DNA of 64,000 nucleotides from Ilyonectria destructans (taxonomy: Eukaryota > Ascomycota > Sordariomycetes > Hypocreales > Nectriaceae): contig JAHEWK010000030.1 in the NCBI GenBank assembly GCA_020740775.1, forward strand, positions 186,001-250,000, written 5' to 3'. The notes beneath the pieces were generated by a model, which ran no database searches, was not told where the DNA came from, and worked only from the letters and a program-made list of their open reading frames with translations. The position numbers and the translations under genes are program-made. Each line of letters opens with the position of its first letter. Positions within the stretch are counted from its first letter, which is position 1. Below, piece after piece: positions 24,133 to 34,440 of the stretch.

Positions 24133-24944
24133 ATGGATATGTCCGACGAGTCTAACATGAAGTATGATGAAAACGGAACCAAAGCCAACATGACGGATGA
24201 GGAGAAACGCAAGAACTTCCTTAAGCGAAACCGGTATGTCTTTGTTGCATCTGGTGGATGGAAATGATCATAGGGATGAAAGCTCTTGTTATTTTTCCTA
24301 TCTAATGAGGGTCTTTGGGTCAGTCTTATAGATGAAGATGACCTCGAACAGCCGAGAGGCTCCGGATCCTTCGGAGTCTTTGGCTTCAGCTAGCTATTGA
24401 TAAAATCAAGGAAAAGCTAGGCCGGTGACGAGGCCGATGACGAGGCTGGTGACGAGGCAGGTGGCGATGGACGCCTATGATGAAGGAAGAAAAGCTTCAG
24501 TGGTGTGATATAGCAGAAATCCGATATCCCGATATATGTGACAGTCTTACTCGAAATTCTAATGTATGTATTGAACCATGGTTACTGACGTGTCATAGTG
24601 CTGCTGCCATGAAGTGTCGTCAAAGAAAAAAGCAGCGGCTTGCCAACCTGCAGACCAAGGTAGAGATATTCAGCACCGAGAACGATGCTCTGAGTTCGCA
24701 GATCACCCAGCTGAGAGAAGGAGTGGTCAACCTGAAGACACTCCTTCTCGCCCACAAGGACTGCCCAGTTACGCAACAGCAAGGTCTCCACAGTGCCTTC
24801 ATGCCTCAGGTTGTCGAACCCTTCAACCCCCAGATGAACCCCTATGGCATGGGTGCCCCCATGCCCAATCAACCAGTCATGGCTGGCCAGGGTGTCCAAC
24901 GGCGTCTCATAGAACGAGTTGCAATCCGCCGATGTCCAAGGTGA
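24133..24944 (+). pseudogene. Atf1/AtfA-type bZIP factor, C-terminal fragment
   Basis: Exon 24133-24233 and exon 24599-24944 are separated by a long 365-bp intron (GTATGT..CATAG). The joined frame reads MTDEEKRKNFLKRNR then AAAMKCRQRKKQRLANL, the basic region of ATF/CREB bZIPs, followed by heptad leucines (LQTKVEIF, LSSQITQL, VVNLKTLL) and the tail LLAHKDCPVTQQQG that is characteristic of fungal Atf1/AtfA stress regulators acting with the HOG-type MAPK. The large N-terminal half of Atf1 (HRA and OSM regions, about 300-400 residues) is absent. At the end, the family's usual QRRFS-stop is altered: after GVQRR the frame reads LIERV and runs on, as if two bases were lost just before the stop. Most likely a partial duplicate, not the genomic atf1. 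Confidence 0.78.
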
Positions 24945-25225
24945 ACTGGTTTCCTTGGACGGCAAAATGACTTCCATGGATAATCCTTTGTTTCCGCAAT
25001 GAGGGGATGGTGGCGTCTCCCTGATAAAGGCGACATCTGAGGGCTCAAACCGTCAATACATAGGGGGCCACGGGATTTCGAACTTTTGGCGGCTTGCCAA
25101 ACCTTTTTTTTCTTTCTAATCTTCACTTTTAGGCCCGTGCAACAATTCGCGACGAGTGGAACATCCGGACAGGGATCGGTGTCTGGGGTTCGCGGTTAGT
25201 GGGCGAGTCTTTCGGGACTTGCCTA
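24945..25225. other. Non-coding after bZIP fragment
   Basis: No gene or element boundary recognised. Short poly-pyrimidine and poly-T tracts only. Confidence 0.3.
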
Positions 25226-25391
25226 CCGTAGAAACTCAGTTATCTCGCCCAAGTAGCGGCCCCCATAAAAACAAAGGGCAACCAATGAAATCAGTTACTC
25301 ATGGACACTTCTGCACATTTTTGCGGTTAACAGTGGAAATATGGAGATAAAGTGGAGGCGCTACTTGGGAGAGTTAACCGAGTTTATACGG
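25226..25391. mobile_element. 166-bp MITE with long TIRs and TA target
   Basis: Inverted ends of about 35 bp: CCGTAGAAACTCAGTTATCT at 25226 and CCGTATAAACTCGGTTAACT read from 25391 on the minus strand, continuing through CCCAAGTAGCG on both sides. TA dinucleotides flank both ends (25224-25225 and 25392-25393). No coding sequence. The TA target and size fit a Tc1/mariner-derived MITE. Confidence 0.85.
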
Positions 25392-25616
25392 TAGTAGCTT
25401 AAAGGCTTAATGTTTGGAGTTTCCCCGGGTTCTTGAATAGAAAATAAAAAGGCGACATAGAATTCATTAAAGACTTGTGGTCTATAATTTCACTGAGCTA
25501 TTGATCAATTAGATATTTTCTCTGTGCTCTCTACGCGATGAGGCTGTTGACTCATGCAGGTAGATAGATGGGCGGCTGACGATGTCTGGAGCTGGCGGAT
25601 GGTGTGGTGTTGAGTG

Positions 25617-26280
25617 CCCAAGCCTTGTTCTCATTGGTCGAAGTCCAAATAGAAGACCAGGGTATGACGACAGCTTGACAGGGTTGTAACGATATTGTAA
25701 CGGGCCAGGCCCTGCTGGACAAGGCAGTGCCTTGTCCTCTTGCTGGTCTGAGCGCTGTTGCTCTAGTGACGACTTGGTCTATTTGTTGAAGGATTTTCGG
25801 TCCTTTTGTCTTTCTTTCTTTCTTCCTTCCTCAGCTCGTATATAAAACGCATGAGGACTATATAGCTGTAATTTACACTATTAGAACCCTTCACAGATAT
25901 TTTGTAAGCAGCCTTTGTGAGTTCAGACCATGCTTTCGCCTTGACATAGATAGGGATGGATGCCTTCTATTGCGTGTTTAATGGTTATGAGTAAAGAAAA
26001 AATAATGTTCGCAATTGCGATGGGATCGCACTGCTCCTGTTCACATTCAGCCTAGCTAGCTGTTTTAGGATATTACTGTGGTGCCAGCAGGGATACCGTC
26101 CGCTCCAAGCCTTACTCTCATTGGTTCGAGTCCCAGACAAACGACGAGGGTGTAACGATAATTGACAGGGCTGTAACGATATTTCGTAAGCAGCCTCTCT
26201 GAGCTCAGACCATGCTTTCGTCTTGACAACGGGATGCATGCCTTCTATTGCGAGTTTCTTGGTCAAGAGTAAGGAAAAAA
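25617..26280. repeat. Direct segmental duplication, one copy split by an LTR
   Basis: Copy 1 consists of 25617-25695 plus 25896-25990; copy 2 is contiguous at about 26104-26280. Shared text includes CTCATTGGT..CGAGTCC, TTGACAGGG.TGTAACGATAT and GTAAGCAGCCT..GAG.TCAGACCATGC. The copies differ at many positions, so the duplication is old. The 200-bp interruption in copy 1 is a solo LTR; copy 2 is effectively the empty site. Confidence 0.85.
25696..25895 (+). mobile_element. Solo LTR, 200 bp, TSD GATAT
   Basis: Begins TGTAACGGGCCAGG and ends ACCCTTCACA, with the pentamer GATAT on both sides (25691-25695 and 25896-25900). The homologous uninterrupted sequence near 26170 confirms an insertion. 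A TATATAAAA-type box near 25850 fits an LTR promoter in plus orientation. Superfamily unknown; size and ends are compatible with copia. Confidence 0.9.
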
Positions 26281-26797
26281 TAGTCTTCTTGGTATAAATC
26301 AATTAATTGCGCTCTTCTCTATCTTTTCATCTAGGTATTGCTGTATGCATCGGTGTGTTTGAATTTTGATGAAATAAAATGTCCCCGTCGACTGCCTGCG
26401 TGAATTCCACTAAGTCCCCGCGGACTCAAACCTGGTGGGAGCCGGTGATTGACGGTTTTGGCCACCCATGCGCGGGAGCGGGAAATTAAATCAGCGCCGG
26501 GCGCGGATGTATTAGCCGCCCGAGGTGGGGCAATGCTTAAGTAACGGTCCCGCGTGATGACGCGGACGCGTGCCGCGTTTCCCCTCTAACAATCATGCCC
26601 CAGCAGCAAATGGAACAAACCCATTGTTCGATCCGGTGATTGCCCCATTGCTTGACCGCGCCGTTAGCCGTTACGTATGCGATACCCCATACACTTACTC
26701 AATGCAGGGGGCTCTGCCTGTGCATACCATGTTTCCCAGCTAACACGGCTTTCCTGTGTCTAAGAGCCAGTCGCGCCCTCCCCCACTTCCCGTCATC
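26281..26797. other. Upstream region of stand-alone PIF1 gene
   Basis: AT-rich up to about 26380, then GC-rich. No transcriptional signal can be assigned with confidence. Confidence 0.3.
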
Positions 26798-28824
26798 ATG
26801 GTACAATCTAGTCCAAAGGGCACCTTGCTGCCGCCCCTCGACGACTACTTCGAAATATCACCTTCATCGACTGTCGGCACCAAGAGGAAGCGGGAAACCG
26901 GTGTCTCGTCGCCGTCCCGTCCACCGCCCTTCATCAGCATCTCGTCCGATTCGGATGAATGCGAGCCAAAAACAAGCCAAATCGCCTTGTCCACTTGGCT
27001 TCAGCGACACGATGACGTGCCGACACAGCAAGACTACCTGTTTGGGTGGAATGACGACGAACTCATGCCATCCTTCAGCCCAAGCCCAAGCTCAGTGGAT
27101 GCCCAAATCATGCTCGAGGCCGAATTGGGGCCGCAGGCTGCACCAAAGTTATGCCAAGAGCAGCAAGATCTTGTCGACCTGATTGTGAGGGGACGCAATG
27201 TCTTCTACACGGGCTCAGCAGGGTGCGGCAAATCGACCGTCTTGAAGGCTGCTGTTAAGATGCTGCAAAGGATGGGCAAGAGGGTTCGCATTCTCGCACC
27301 CACTGGTCGGGCGGCGCTTCAGGTGGACGGCATGTCGACATGGTCCTATATGGGCTGGACACCAGATTTTCACAAAATGCCACTCAAGGAGCTTGCCAAA
27401 ATGGGGTTTCGCAAGCATGTTTGGGACCGTTGGGAAAAGACTGACGTGCTCATCATCGATGAGATCAGCATGGTGGAGAACCATCATCTGGAGCGCATGA
27501 ATGTTTGCATGAAACACGTCAGGTGGTATGGGCGCAATGGAATCGCCCCTGCTTTTAGAGGAGTCCAGGTAATTGTAACAGGCGACTTCTGTCAGTTACC
27601 CCCAGTGAAGCCGTTTCAGTTCTGCATGGAATGCGGCCTGGGGATGATACCCGACAAGGACGAGTCTGAGTTCAACTGCCCTAACAACCACGGCCCGTTC
27701 CCAGAGACGTACAAATGGGCTTTCAAGAGCGCCGCCTGGGAGGAAGCAAACTTTGTCCACGTACATTTAAAGGAGATCCATCGGCAAAAGGACGAATCCT
27801 TTATCAAAATGCTCCAGAAATGTCGACTTGGAATCCCATTTTCACTCGACGAGAAGGCGACGTTGATGGACCATCCCTGCAACGTCGCCAAGGCCGCTAA
27901 ACTCTTGTGCACAAGACGAGAGGTCGCTCAGGTCAACATGGAAAGTTTCAACAAACTGAAGACCCCAAAATATAGGTACGGGGCTTTAGACGGCTTTATA
28001 TGGAACCAAAACAATCACCCACACCTCCGTCACTACAACGAACGTTTGGATGATGGGACATTGGAGCAATGCAAGGACCATCGATTAGAGCCATGGGTCA
28101 CACTGCGGGGAGGCATGCTCGTCGTGCTGCAGGTGAATCTCGACATAAAGGCAGGCTTAGTCAACGGAAGCCAGGGCATTATCTGTGGTTTCGAGCAGTT
28201 TGACGCTGCAAAGCTCCCACAGGCCAGAAGCAAGGACAAAGACCTGCCACCGTGGCAGATCATTAACGGAGAACATGCAAAACTCAAGGAGATGGAGATT
28301 GCAAAGTTCATGGAACAACAGCATGTGAAAGCCTGGCCACGGGTGCTCTTCCACAACAACAAAAGACGCACCATCTACCCCACGTGCCTGGTCAACTCTC
28401 TGGGTGACAAAGCGCCCTACTCCCTGCTGCATCGAACCCAGGTTCCTCTTTTGGCGGGATGGGCGATAAGTGTCCACAGGAGCCAGGGCATGACGCTGGA
28501 TTGCGTCATTGTCAACCTATCGAGGGCTTTTGAAGAAGGCCAGGTGTACGTCGCCTTGTCTCGGGCAACTAGCCTTGGGGCCTCAAGATTGAGGGTGGCT
28601 CGGAAGGATTGTCAGTAGGATACGGGGGGAACAAAGATGTACAGAAATTTCTGCGGGAGAAGTTTGGGGATGAGCTATTTCTGGGTTATGGTCGGCCTGG
28701 TAGTGGCTATTCTAGCTCACCACCATCCAGCTCACCCCAGCTCAGCCTGGACGATACATCCCCCATCACGAGCTCAGCGTCGCTGAGACCAGAGCAGTAT
28801 AAGCTCGCTCGACATCGAGTTTAA
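26798..28824 (+). pseudogene. Stand-alone PIF1-family helicase, C-terminal frameshift
   Basis: The first ATG (MVQSSPKG) opens a single-exon frame. Residues 1-115 are disordered, Ser/Pro-rich, with a basic KRKRE cluster resembling a nuclear signal. The SF1B helicase core follows: Walker A FYTGSAGCGKSTVL, APTGRAALQV, Walker B LIIDEISMVEN, motif III VTGDFCQLPPV, a CxxC...C insertion (FCMECG...FNCPNNHG) seen in a fungal PIF1 subfamily, and the late motifs WAISVHRSQGMTLD and VYVALSRATSL. Directly after ATSL the frame fails: in the G run at 28577-28580 one extra G would continue into GLKIEGGSEGLSVGYGGNKD and onward to the stop at 28824. As read, the product ends at 28618 and loses about 68 conserved-looking residues. 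No Rep domain is attached, so this is not a Helitron gene. Family role is 5'-3' DNA unwinding in genome maintenance; its status here is doubtful. Confidence 0.85.
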
Positions 28825-29222
28825 TAGGATATAGCTTCCCAGGATGGGCCGCTCGTTTCAGGTGGAAGATGGCTCTGTTACGGAACATCTCGGATGAGGA
28901 TAAATAGCGCTGGACGACCCGGAAATCGGGCCCAGGTTATACTATAGGAAGTACGCGCAGTTATTACCTTTGGGAAGCTTGCTCGTGCAGACACTTCGTC
29001 GGCTTCCGGATATACCTCATGCAGTCGGGCCAAATGCTACTGAGCTCTACCGAACATCGTCACCCTTGGCGTTCATGCTCTTTCCATCTCTCTGGCAATC
29101 TCTACGTCGTGGTAATCCAACGACGAGACCGATGCGCCTTGCTCAACTAGCTTCCTCAGCCGTTTGGCCACACATCTCTCCCAAAAACCACCATAGCGCT
29201 CCCGCAGGTCCTCAGGTGCCAT
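28825..29222. other. Spacer, degenerate start of transporter relic
   Basis: No separate gene. Just before 29223 the codons for GPQ occur in another frame, matching the FGGPQ-H motif that normally precedes the next feature's sequence; the relic therefore extends leftwards in broken form. Confidence 0.4.
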
Positions 29223-29818
29223 GTGGGAGATTTGTTGCTGACGATGGTGCAGTACCAGGAGCTGTTCAGCGTCTGCCAGGCCTTCTCAGGCCCTGGCAGC
29301 ACCAAGATGCATTACTGCATCATCCTTCTCCATCACGGCTTCCTTCCTGCTCTCCTCGGCTTCCTACTCTGGAGGTACGTTTCGGAACCCCGACCCGGCT
29401 GTAAGAAGCTGACAAAGGCCCTTATTAGTCTCCCCGGAGCTCTAGGGATGTATGGGCTTTCCATCGGAGTCTCCAACATTGGCGAATCTCTCCCTCGAGC
29501 CGTCTATACTCTCCTGACCGGTCTCAATGCTGCTACTGTCGGTATCATCGTTCTCGCGGCCGTCCAGTTGTCCGAGAAGGCCGTCACCGACAATATAACC
29601 CGCGTCCTGGTCTTTCTCGGCGCGGCAGCCGGGATTATGTATTGTTGAAGGGGCTAGGCATATCTACCACATCTATCCGTGCTAGGGAACGGAGTTCCTA
29701 TTTTGCCCCTCTAGCCGGGTGGTTCAACATGTATAATGGCCATTACGCGACACCTACCCAGGACTTCGGCGCCACTTACCTGGCATATAAACGCGCATTG
29801 TTAGGCTTCATAAGATAA
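29223..29818 (+). pseudogene. Chromate (CHR/ChrA-type) transporter relic
   Basis: The readable part resembles one half of a fungal CHR-superfamily chromate/sulfate antiporter: QELFSVCQAFSGPGSTKM matches the family's Q-x-x-PGPxSTQ loop, and SLPGALGMYGLSIGVSNIGE with LTGLNAATVGIIVLAAVQL are hydrophobic membrane segments. The frame reaches GIMY at 29642, where an 87-bp element is inserted; the same frame resumes after it as NGHYATPTQDFGATYLAY and stops at 29816-29818. N-terminal sequence is missing or frameshifted, and the second half expected of a full protein (about 400-500 residues) is absent. No function is expected. Confidence 0.68.
29643..29729. mobile_element. 87-bp insertion with inverted ends and TSD TGTAT
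   Basis: Ends are TGTTGAA and TTCAACA (inverted), with GGGGCTAG/CTAGCC forming an inner inverted pair. TGTAT occurs at 29638-29642 and again at 29730-29734. The host reading frame is contiguous when the insert and one TSD are ignored. It is either a very short solo LTR or a foldback/MITE with a 5-bp target. Confidence 0.8.
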
Positions 29819-30248
29819 GTGCTTGTGTCATGCTCATTCTTTCACAAGGCAAGCGCCTTCCTTCTCAAGCTCTCAACTCGTTCCGAAAAGGCATTGGCGA
29901 ACCCCGTAGGGGACCGGTCTTCAGTTACGGAGGTTTAGTTTGGTGGCGCGAGGCTCTGTGGTTCAGCTCGCACGGACCGTTTGTGGCCCGAGCTTACGAA
30001 GGTGGGGGCGGAAGGAAGAACCTTTCGTTCCTCAAGGCACTTTCCGTTCCTCAAAGCACTCTCCGTTCCTCCAGGCATGATAGACTGCCCCGGATCGGGT
30101 TTGGCGCCATCCTCTTGTTGCTCCACGTGGCCCCACATAAGAACCGCGTCCTTCCCTCAGCTTTCTCCTTTTCTCTTCTCTTTTCCCATCTTTCCTTTTC
30201 ATTCAGATCAGTCCCTTGGAAGAGAAACGGTAATTCCAGACATTAACA
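29819..30248. other. Spacer with 19-bp tandem triplicate
   Basis: At 30021-30077 three 19-bp units occur in tandem: CCTTTCGTTCCTCAAGGCA, CTTTCCGTTCCTCAAAGCA, CTCTCCGTTCCTCCAGGCA. The first unit is identical to the minus strand of 9882-9900. The pyrimidine-rich stretch at 30150-30210 just upstream of the next gene looks like a fungal promoter tract. Confidence 0.55.
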
Positions 30249-30799
30249 ATGTCATCGACCACCGGTATGCCCGCGTCGAGCCAATGGTACGACCGTCACC
30301 GCAGATGCAAGGATGGCTGCTCGCACGAGGGAAAGCTTGAATTGATCACCTGGACATCCACGGCTGGTGGGGACCGCATGGGATGGGGCAATTGCCTAGC
30401 TTCCGAATCCGACGAACTGAAAGGAAAATTTGAGAAGGAATTCAACTCCAACGAGGAGAAGATGTACGAGTACTGGCCACAGGGTTTCCGGTGGACCTGT
30501 TGCGGAACGGAGGGAGATCAGCGATTCGGATGTGACCACCATGGAAACGGAAGCACGCCATGTAGCTGCGATTTTTGCAAGGTTAGTACTCTTAGGCGCT
30601 TGTTCGACACGGAATAAAGGCATTTGCTTATCAGAAGCGGTAGATGGGCAAACCAATTCCGGACTCCATCCATAAAAACCGGACAGAATCTGCTGCCGGA
30701 AAGGGGCTGAGACTCTCTAGAGGTCCGGACCCAAGAAGCTTCAATAGGAGCCAGGGCGGCATAGCGGAGATCATACGCTTGTCGTTGGGGATACCTTAA
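30249..30799 (+). CDS. Cys-rich conserved fungal protein, two exons
   Basis: Exon 30249-30581 and exon 30644-30799 flank a 62-bp intron (GTTAGT..GCGGTAG); the joined product has 162 residues. The start is MSSTTGMPASSQWYD. The core WTCCGTEGDQRFGCDHHG with PCSCDFCK, followed across the intron by MGKPIPDSI, looks like a compact CC..C.HH..C.C..C zinc-binding module that I associate with small fungal hypothetical proteins; the MGKPIPD segment at the exon start supports the splice choice. Function unknown. The C-terminal 35 residues are less convincing and may run into non-native sequence. The gene lies alone between the transporter relic and the HET-like fragment. Confidence 0.62.
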
Positions 30800-31323
30800 A
30801 TAATTGTCAGAAGGCCCAAGAGGCTCAAGGGCCCTGCCCTCCGGACAACCGGCTAGCTAGGTGTGTGAGTCCGGGTCAACCGGAGCTACGGACCCGGGTC
30901 AACGGAAGCCGCAGGCCCGGACTGGGGATCAGGCCGGCGATGACCTCGGCAACTGAGGATTCCTAATGACCCAATAAGAAGAGGACCAATCGCCCAACTA
31001 GGGAATAGGTCAGAGATCAATTGCATCACAACTTGGAAGCACCTTTGCCTGTTGTCATCACTCTCTTGAGACCATGCCTCTGACAATAATTCACTGCGCG
31101 CAAGGACGATTTACAGTGATTCCTATTAAACCGGGGCCTAATTTGGCCTGGATGGACGTGGATTGAACCAGGGCTCCTAATAGTGTAACCAGTGCGTGTG
31201 AAAGCCTCAAACTGCTCATTTAGTCCGTTTGACTTGGCCAGACTAAACTACCGGTCCGTCTGACTTGGCCAGACTAAACTATTGGTCCGTCTGTCGCCGT
31301 CACGCTGGACCACAGTGCAAACT
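30800..31323. repeat. Spacer with 33-bp tandem repeat
   Basis: At about 31221-31290 the unit GTCCGTYTGACTTGGCCAGA (then CTAAACTAYYG) occurs twice, with a third partial copy. Otherwise nothing recognisable. Confidence 0.6.
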
Positions 31324-31650
31324 ATGGTCTACACTAATAATGAGTCGTTGAAAGAAGAGACCGGATTCACTCTTCCGGCTATGGTACTCGAAACTGGAAT
31401 ACATTCGCAAAATAACAATACGGTCGCCCTCGTTTTGCGAGAGAAAAATAAAGATTATGAGCGGGCTGGGCTACTCAGAATGGTCAACGCAACGAAGCCT
31501 GAGACGGAGGATAATAGTCGGACAAGTAATGTTGAAACAGTTGTTTACAAAGATGCCTCTGGGCGCTGGTCGAAACATGCGCCGATGTGCAAGCTGGAAA
31601 GGCGCGTCTGGCTGGAGGCAGCTGAGGAGAAGACAATTCGATTGCAGTGA
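31324..31650 (+). pseudogene. Possible HET-domain protein C-terminal fragment
   Basis: A 108-residue open frame begins MVYTNNESL and ends WLEAAEEKTIRLQ. The segments VALVLREKNKDYERAGLLRM and WLEAAEEKTI resemble the C-terminal tail of fungal heterokaryon-incompatibility (HET) proteins, where a YERVG(L/I)-type strand precedes a W-x-E-x-x-E-x-x-I end. The HET domain itself is not present upstream, where a tandem repeat intervenes. I regard it as a relic; the assignment is by pattern only. Confidence 0.4.
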
Positions 31651-31937
31651 ATCAGTTGTACGATGATGATAGTTCCAGAAGTTAGTTTCCACGCCATGGG
31701 TTCTCAGGAGTTGGGTGCCTTACCATCAACCTTGATCAGCTCCTCTCAGCTAGCACATGCAGACCCATGCCTCCCACAAAGTTCCCCCGCTTTGCCTAAT
31801 CAGAACATTGATATCCCCATGAGTCTTTGCTCTTTACTTTGTTTGTTGGTCCTGTTAAGCATATCTCTGGAAAAACCTGGTCGTTCAGAACGCTGTCGGC
31901 CCAGTCCATGATCCGATATCTCTCTTTGTGGTGTGGT
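31651..31937. other. Spacer
   Basis: No feature recognised other than the left copy of the solo-LTR target duplication (GTGGT, 31933-31937). Confidence 0.4.
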
Positions 31938-32106
31938 TGTGACGGTACAAGAGCACGAACGAGGTCGGGTGCGACTTGGGTAAAATGATTGTTTACAAGG
32001 AGAGAAAGAGATTCCTAAGGAAAGCTCTGACTTAAAGCTATTTACACAATATTCATAAAGTGAGACTATTCATAAAGTATGAAAGTCACATGATCGTTCC
32101 CTCACA
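31938..32106 (-). mobile_element. Solo LTR of the Gypsy at 17-19 kb, TSD GTGGT
   Basis: Reverse complement of the 18936-19103 LTR, 169 bp, differing by very few positions. GTGGT flanks both sides (31933-31937 and 32107-32111), so this is a clean insertion followed by LTR-LTR recombination. High similarity indicates recent activity of the family. Confidence 0.95.
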
Positions 32107-33459
32107 GTGGTCTTACAGCAAGCAGATCCTGCATGGTCTCGAAATCTCGAAATGCGTTATGCGAAATGAAGATGGCTAGGAGAAATAGGAGACCGTTGGC
32201 GAAGAGAGGAGGAGTGAGTTCTAGTCTTTCATAGAGGGGGTGCTTTGGTATATGTGCGACGGCCTGTTACCGACGACGATCGAAATAAGATGACTTCGAC
32301 ATACTTTTTGCGTGTGTCTTGCATCCCATTGGCAAAAACCCTCTTGATGCCTATCTTGATATCAGGCTCTCCGTCATTCCACCCAACCATGCAAAGCAGA
32401 TGCTGCGCATATCTGTAAGCAATGAACTGCTTGTATATTTCACGGCGTCACTCACACTATATTCTGCCATGCAGATCCCCTGCAACTGTGCACTAGTATA
32501 GCAATGCATATTCAAGAGGCAAGGATGGTGGCGGCAAAGCAGTTTGTTACCCTATACTTAGAGGCAACGCTGTGAAACTCAAAAAAAGCACTCATACGAA
32601 CCAAGGAGCTGTAGCAGCTTGTCATAGCATCGGATCTTTGTTAGTGGATAAACAGGAGCAGCGAAGGAGACTTAAGACTCTACTTATTATAAAATTACTA
32701 AATTCGATAAAAGCGCTGTGAGGTGAAGTACTTATTCCCAATAGAAATAAGACGCCAAGTCATTCCGTACATGATTACGAGTTCATGAAAAGCAGACCAG
32801 TAGTCACCTTTGAGAAGCTGACCTTAAGGTAAGGATTTGTGCCTCTAACTTTGTGCACTGTTGACTAATTGACATTAGTGTGATAGGTGGCGGTGTGTTC
32901 GTCTGCCGAAAGGGGCAAGTCCTAAGCGAGATTGTCGGCGAGTTAGCACCGCTGAACACGTAATTTGATGGCTATGGCGATGGAGTTCACCAGACCAGAT
33001 CTCGGTGATGAGCCCGTCGCCCAGATCTACTCCAGAAAGACGGGGGACTGGGCCAGGAAGGTGAACCACTCCTGCAAACCTTCTGGCGAATCCCGTACCA
33101 TGAAGATACCTAGCCGGTGGCGGTAAATGCTGGTGGCCGTGCTCCCGGGGCTAGTCTCCGGTACTTCCGAAGATGACGTGTGTACCCGTTTTGCACGTAT
33201 TTAAAGTACCATAGTTCTTCATAGGAGCCCAGTACCAGGGAGGTTTGTACAAGGCGATTCACCCTAGGCCGACCCGCTTTTTAGACTCAACTCAGGTCAG
33301 GGACTACTGAGTGCCTTTCGGAACGAAAGGATCTTCCTTCCGCCCCCTCGGAACCATCTTCCTTCCGCCCCCTCGGGAACCACCACCCCTAACGCCACAC
33401 TAACACCGCCACAGACTGCGCCGCAATTTCACTGCCACACAAGCCCCATCTGAAGAGCC
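32107..33459. other. 1.35 kb without recognisable genes
   Basis: Short frames only and no domain. Near 33310-33340 the motif CCTTTCGGAACGAAAGG (imperfect palindrome) and duplicated CTTCCGCCCCCTCGG stretches occur, reminiscent of the motif at 9882 and 30021. Confidence 0.4.
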
Positions 33460-34440
33460 TTAAATCGATAAGCAGAACTTTTATCGTGGGGTCGTTTTCT
33501 CTATCTGGCCTTATTTATACCCTGGGATAACTTCCTCTTTAAGACTTATAGGGACATCACCGATATATAGACAAACCATACTGCCGCACTCCCACCCCGT
33601 TTATAATTCCACGCCTCCTATATCTCCCTTCTGAGAAGATTAACAGAGGATGTACAGAAAGATATAAAACTCTAAGCCAGTAGGTCAGAAGGTAATAATA
33701 TAGTTAATATAGAGTTCCCTCTTAATAAGAGTAACTATTATAAAGAGCCTATAATAACAGCTGAGTACTAATAAAACTACACAGCACTCCTCTAAACCTT
33801 ATAAAATACTATATAGAACTTAGAAGCTATAAGGAACTTACTAATACTATAGAACCTAGTCCGGGATCTATACTATAAAAACCCTGCAGAAAAGTAGCAG
33901 CCCCTTATACAGTATTATTGAAACTTCTATTAGCAAATTCACTATTTCCAAAATAGCATACTATTCTAATACCTAACTCTCTCTTATAAAGATATATAAG
34001 CTGCGGTAAAGGCCTAAGGTATACTGTATCTCTATATATTAAATAAGATTGAGACCGGTTCTTAGGGCGCCGCTTTCAGTATGAATAATAATAACCTGGA
34101 CGATATTCTTATTCGCTACTGTAATATAGATATTACCATACTATATCAGCATCTAGAGCCAGTAGAATAGAGCCCTTAAATACTAGTCGATATTAACTAT
34201 ATAACGGGCTTTGCAGAACTAGAACGCCTTACTGCATCAGGCTTTACCCTTAACTCCCTACAGATAATAGCCCTCTAGCTTATATATAAATTCTTAAATA
34301 AGTACTCTGCCGACTCCAATTTAGCGGGTTAATATCTCCAGTATACTAGAGGCCCTAGAGGTATAGATAAATCTAGAGTTATTAATACCTTAAAATAGAT
34401 ATTTTTAATAAGAGGCTAATTATATCTTCTTTAGATTATA
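33460..34440 (+). other. AT-rich element remnant
   Basis: From 33467 a motif GATAAGCAGAACTTTTATCG is followed by very AT- and TA-rich sequence that contains stops in all frames. The composition grades into the helicase relic to the right, so this is probably the 5' part of the same RIP-degraded element; Rep-domain motifs are no longer readable. Confidence 0.4.

Noticed and set aside
28970..29404. Long open frame upstream of the transporter relic as a separate protein
   Set aside because: It overlaps the transporter sequence in another phase and contains only the GPQ motif of that relic, so it is a frame shadow.
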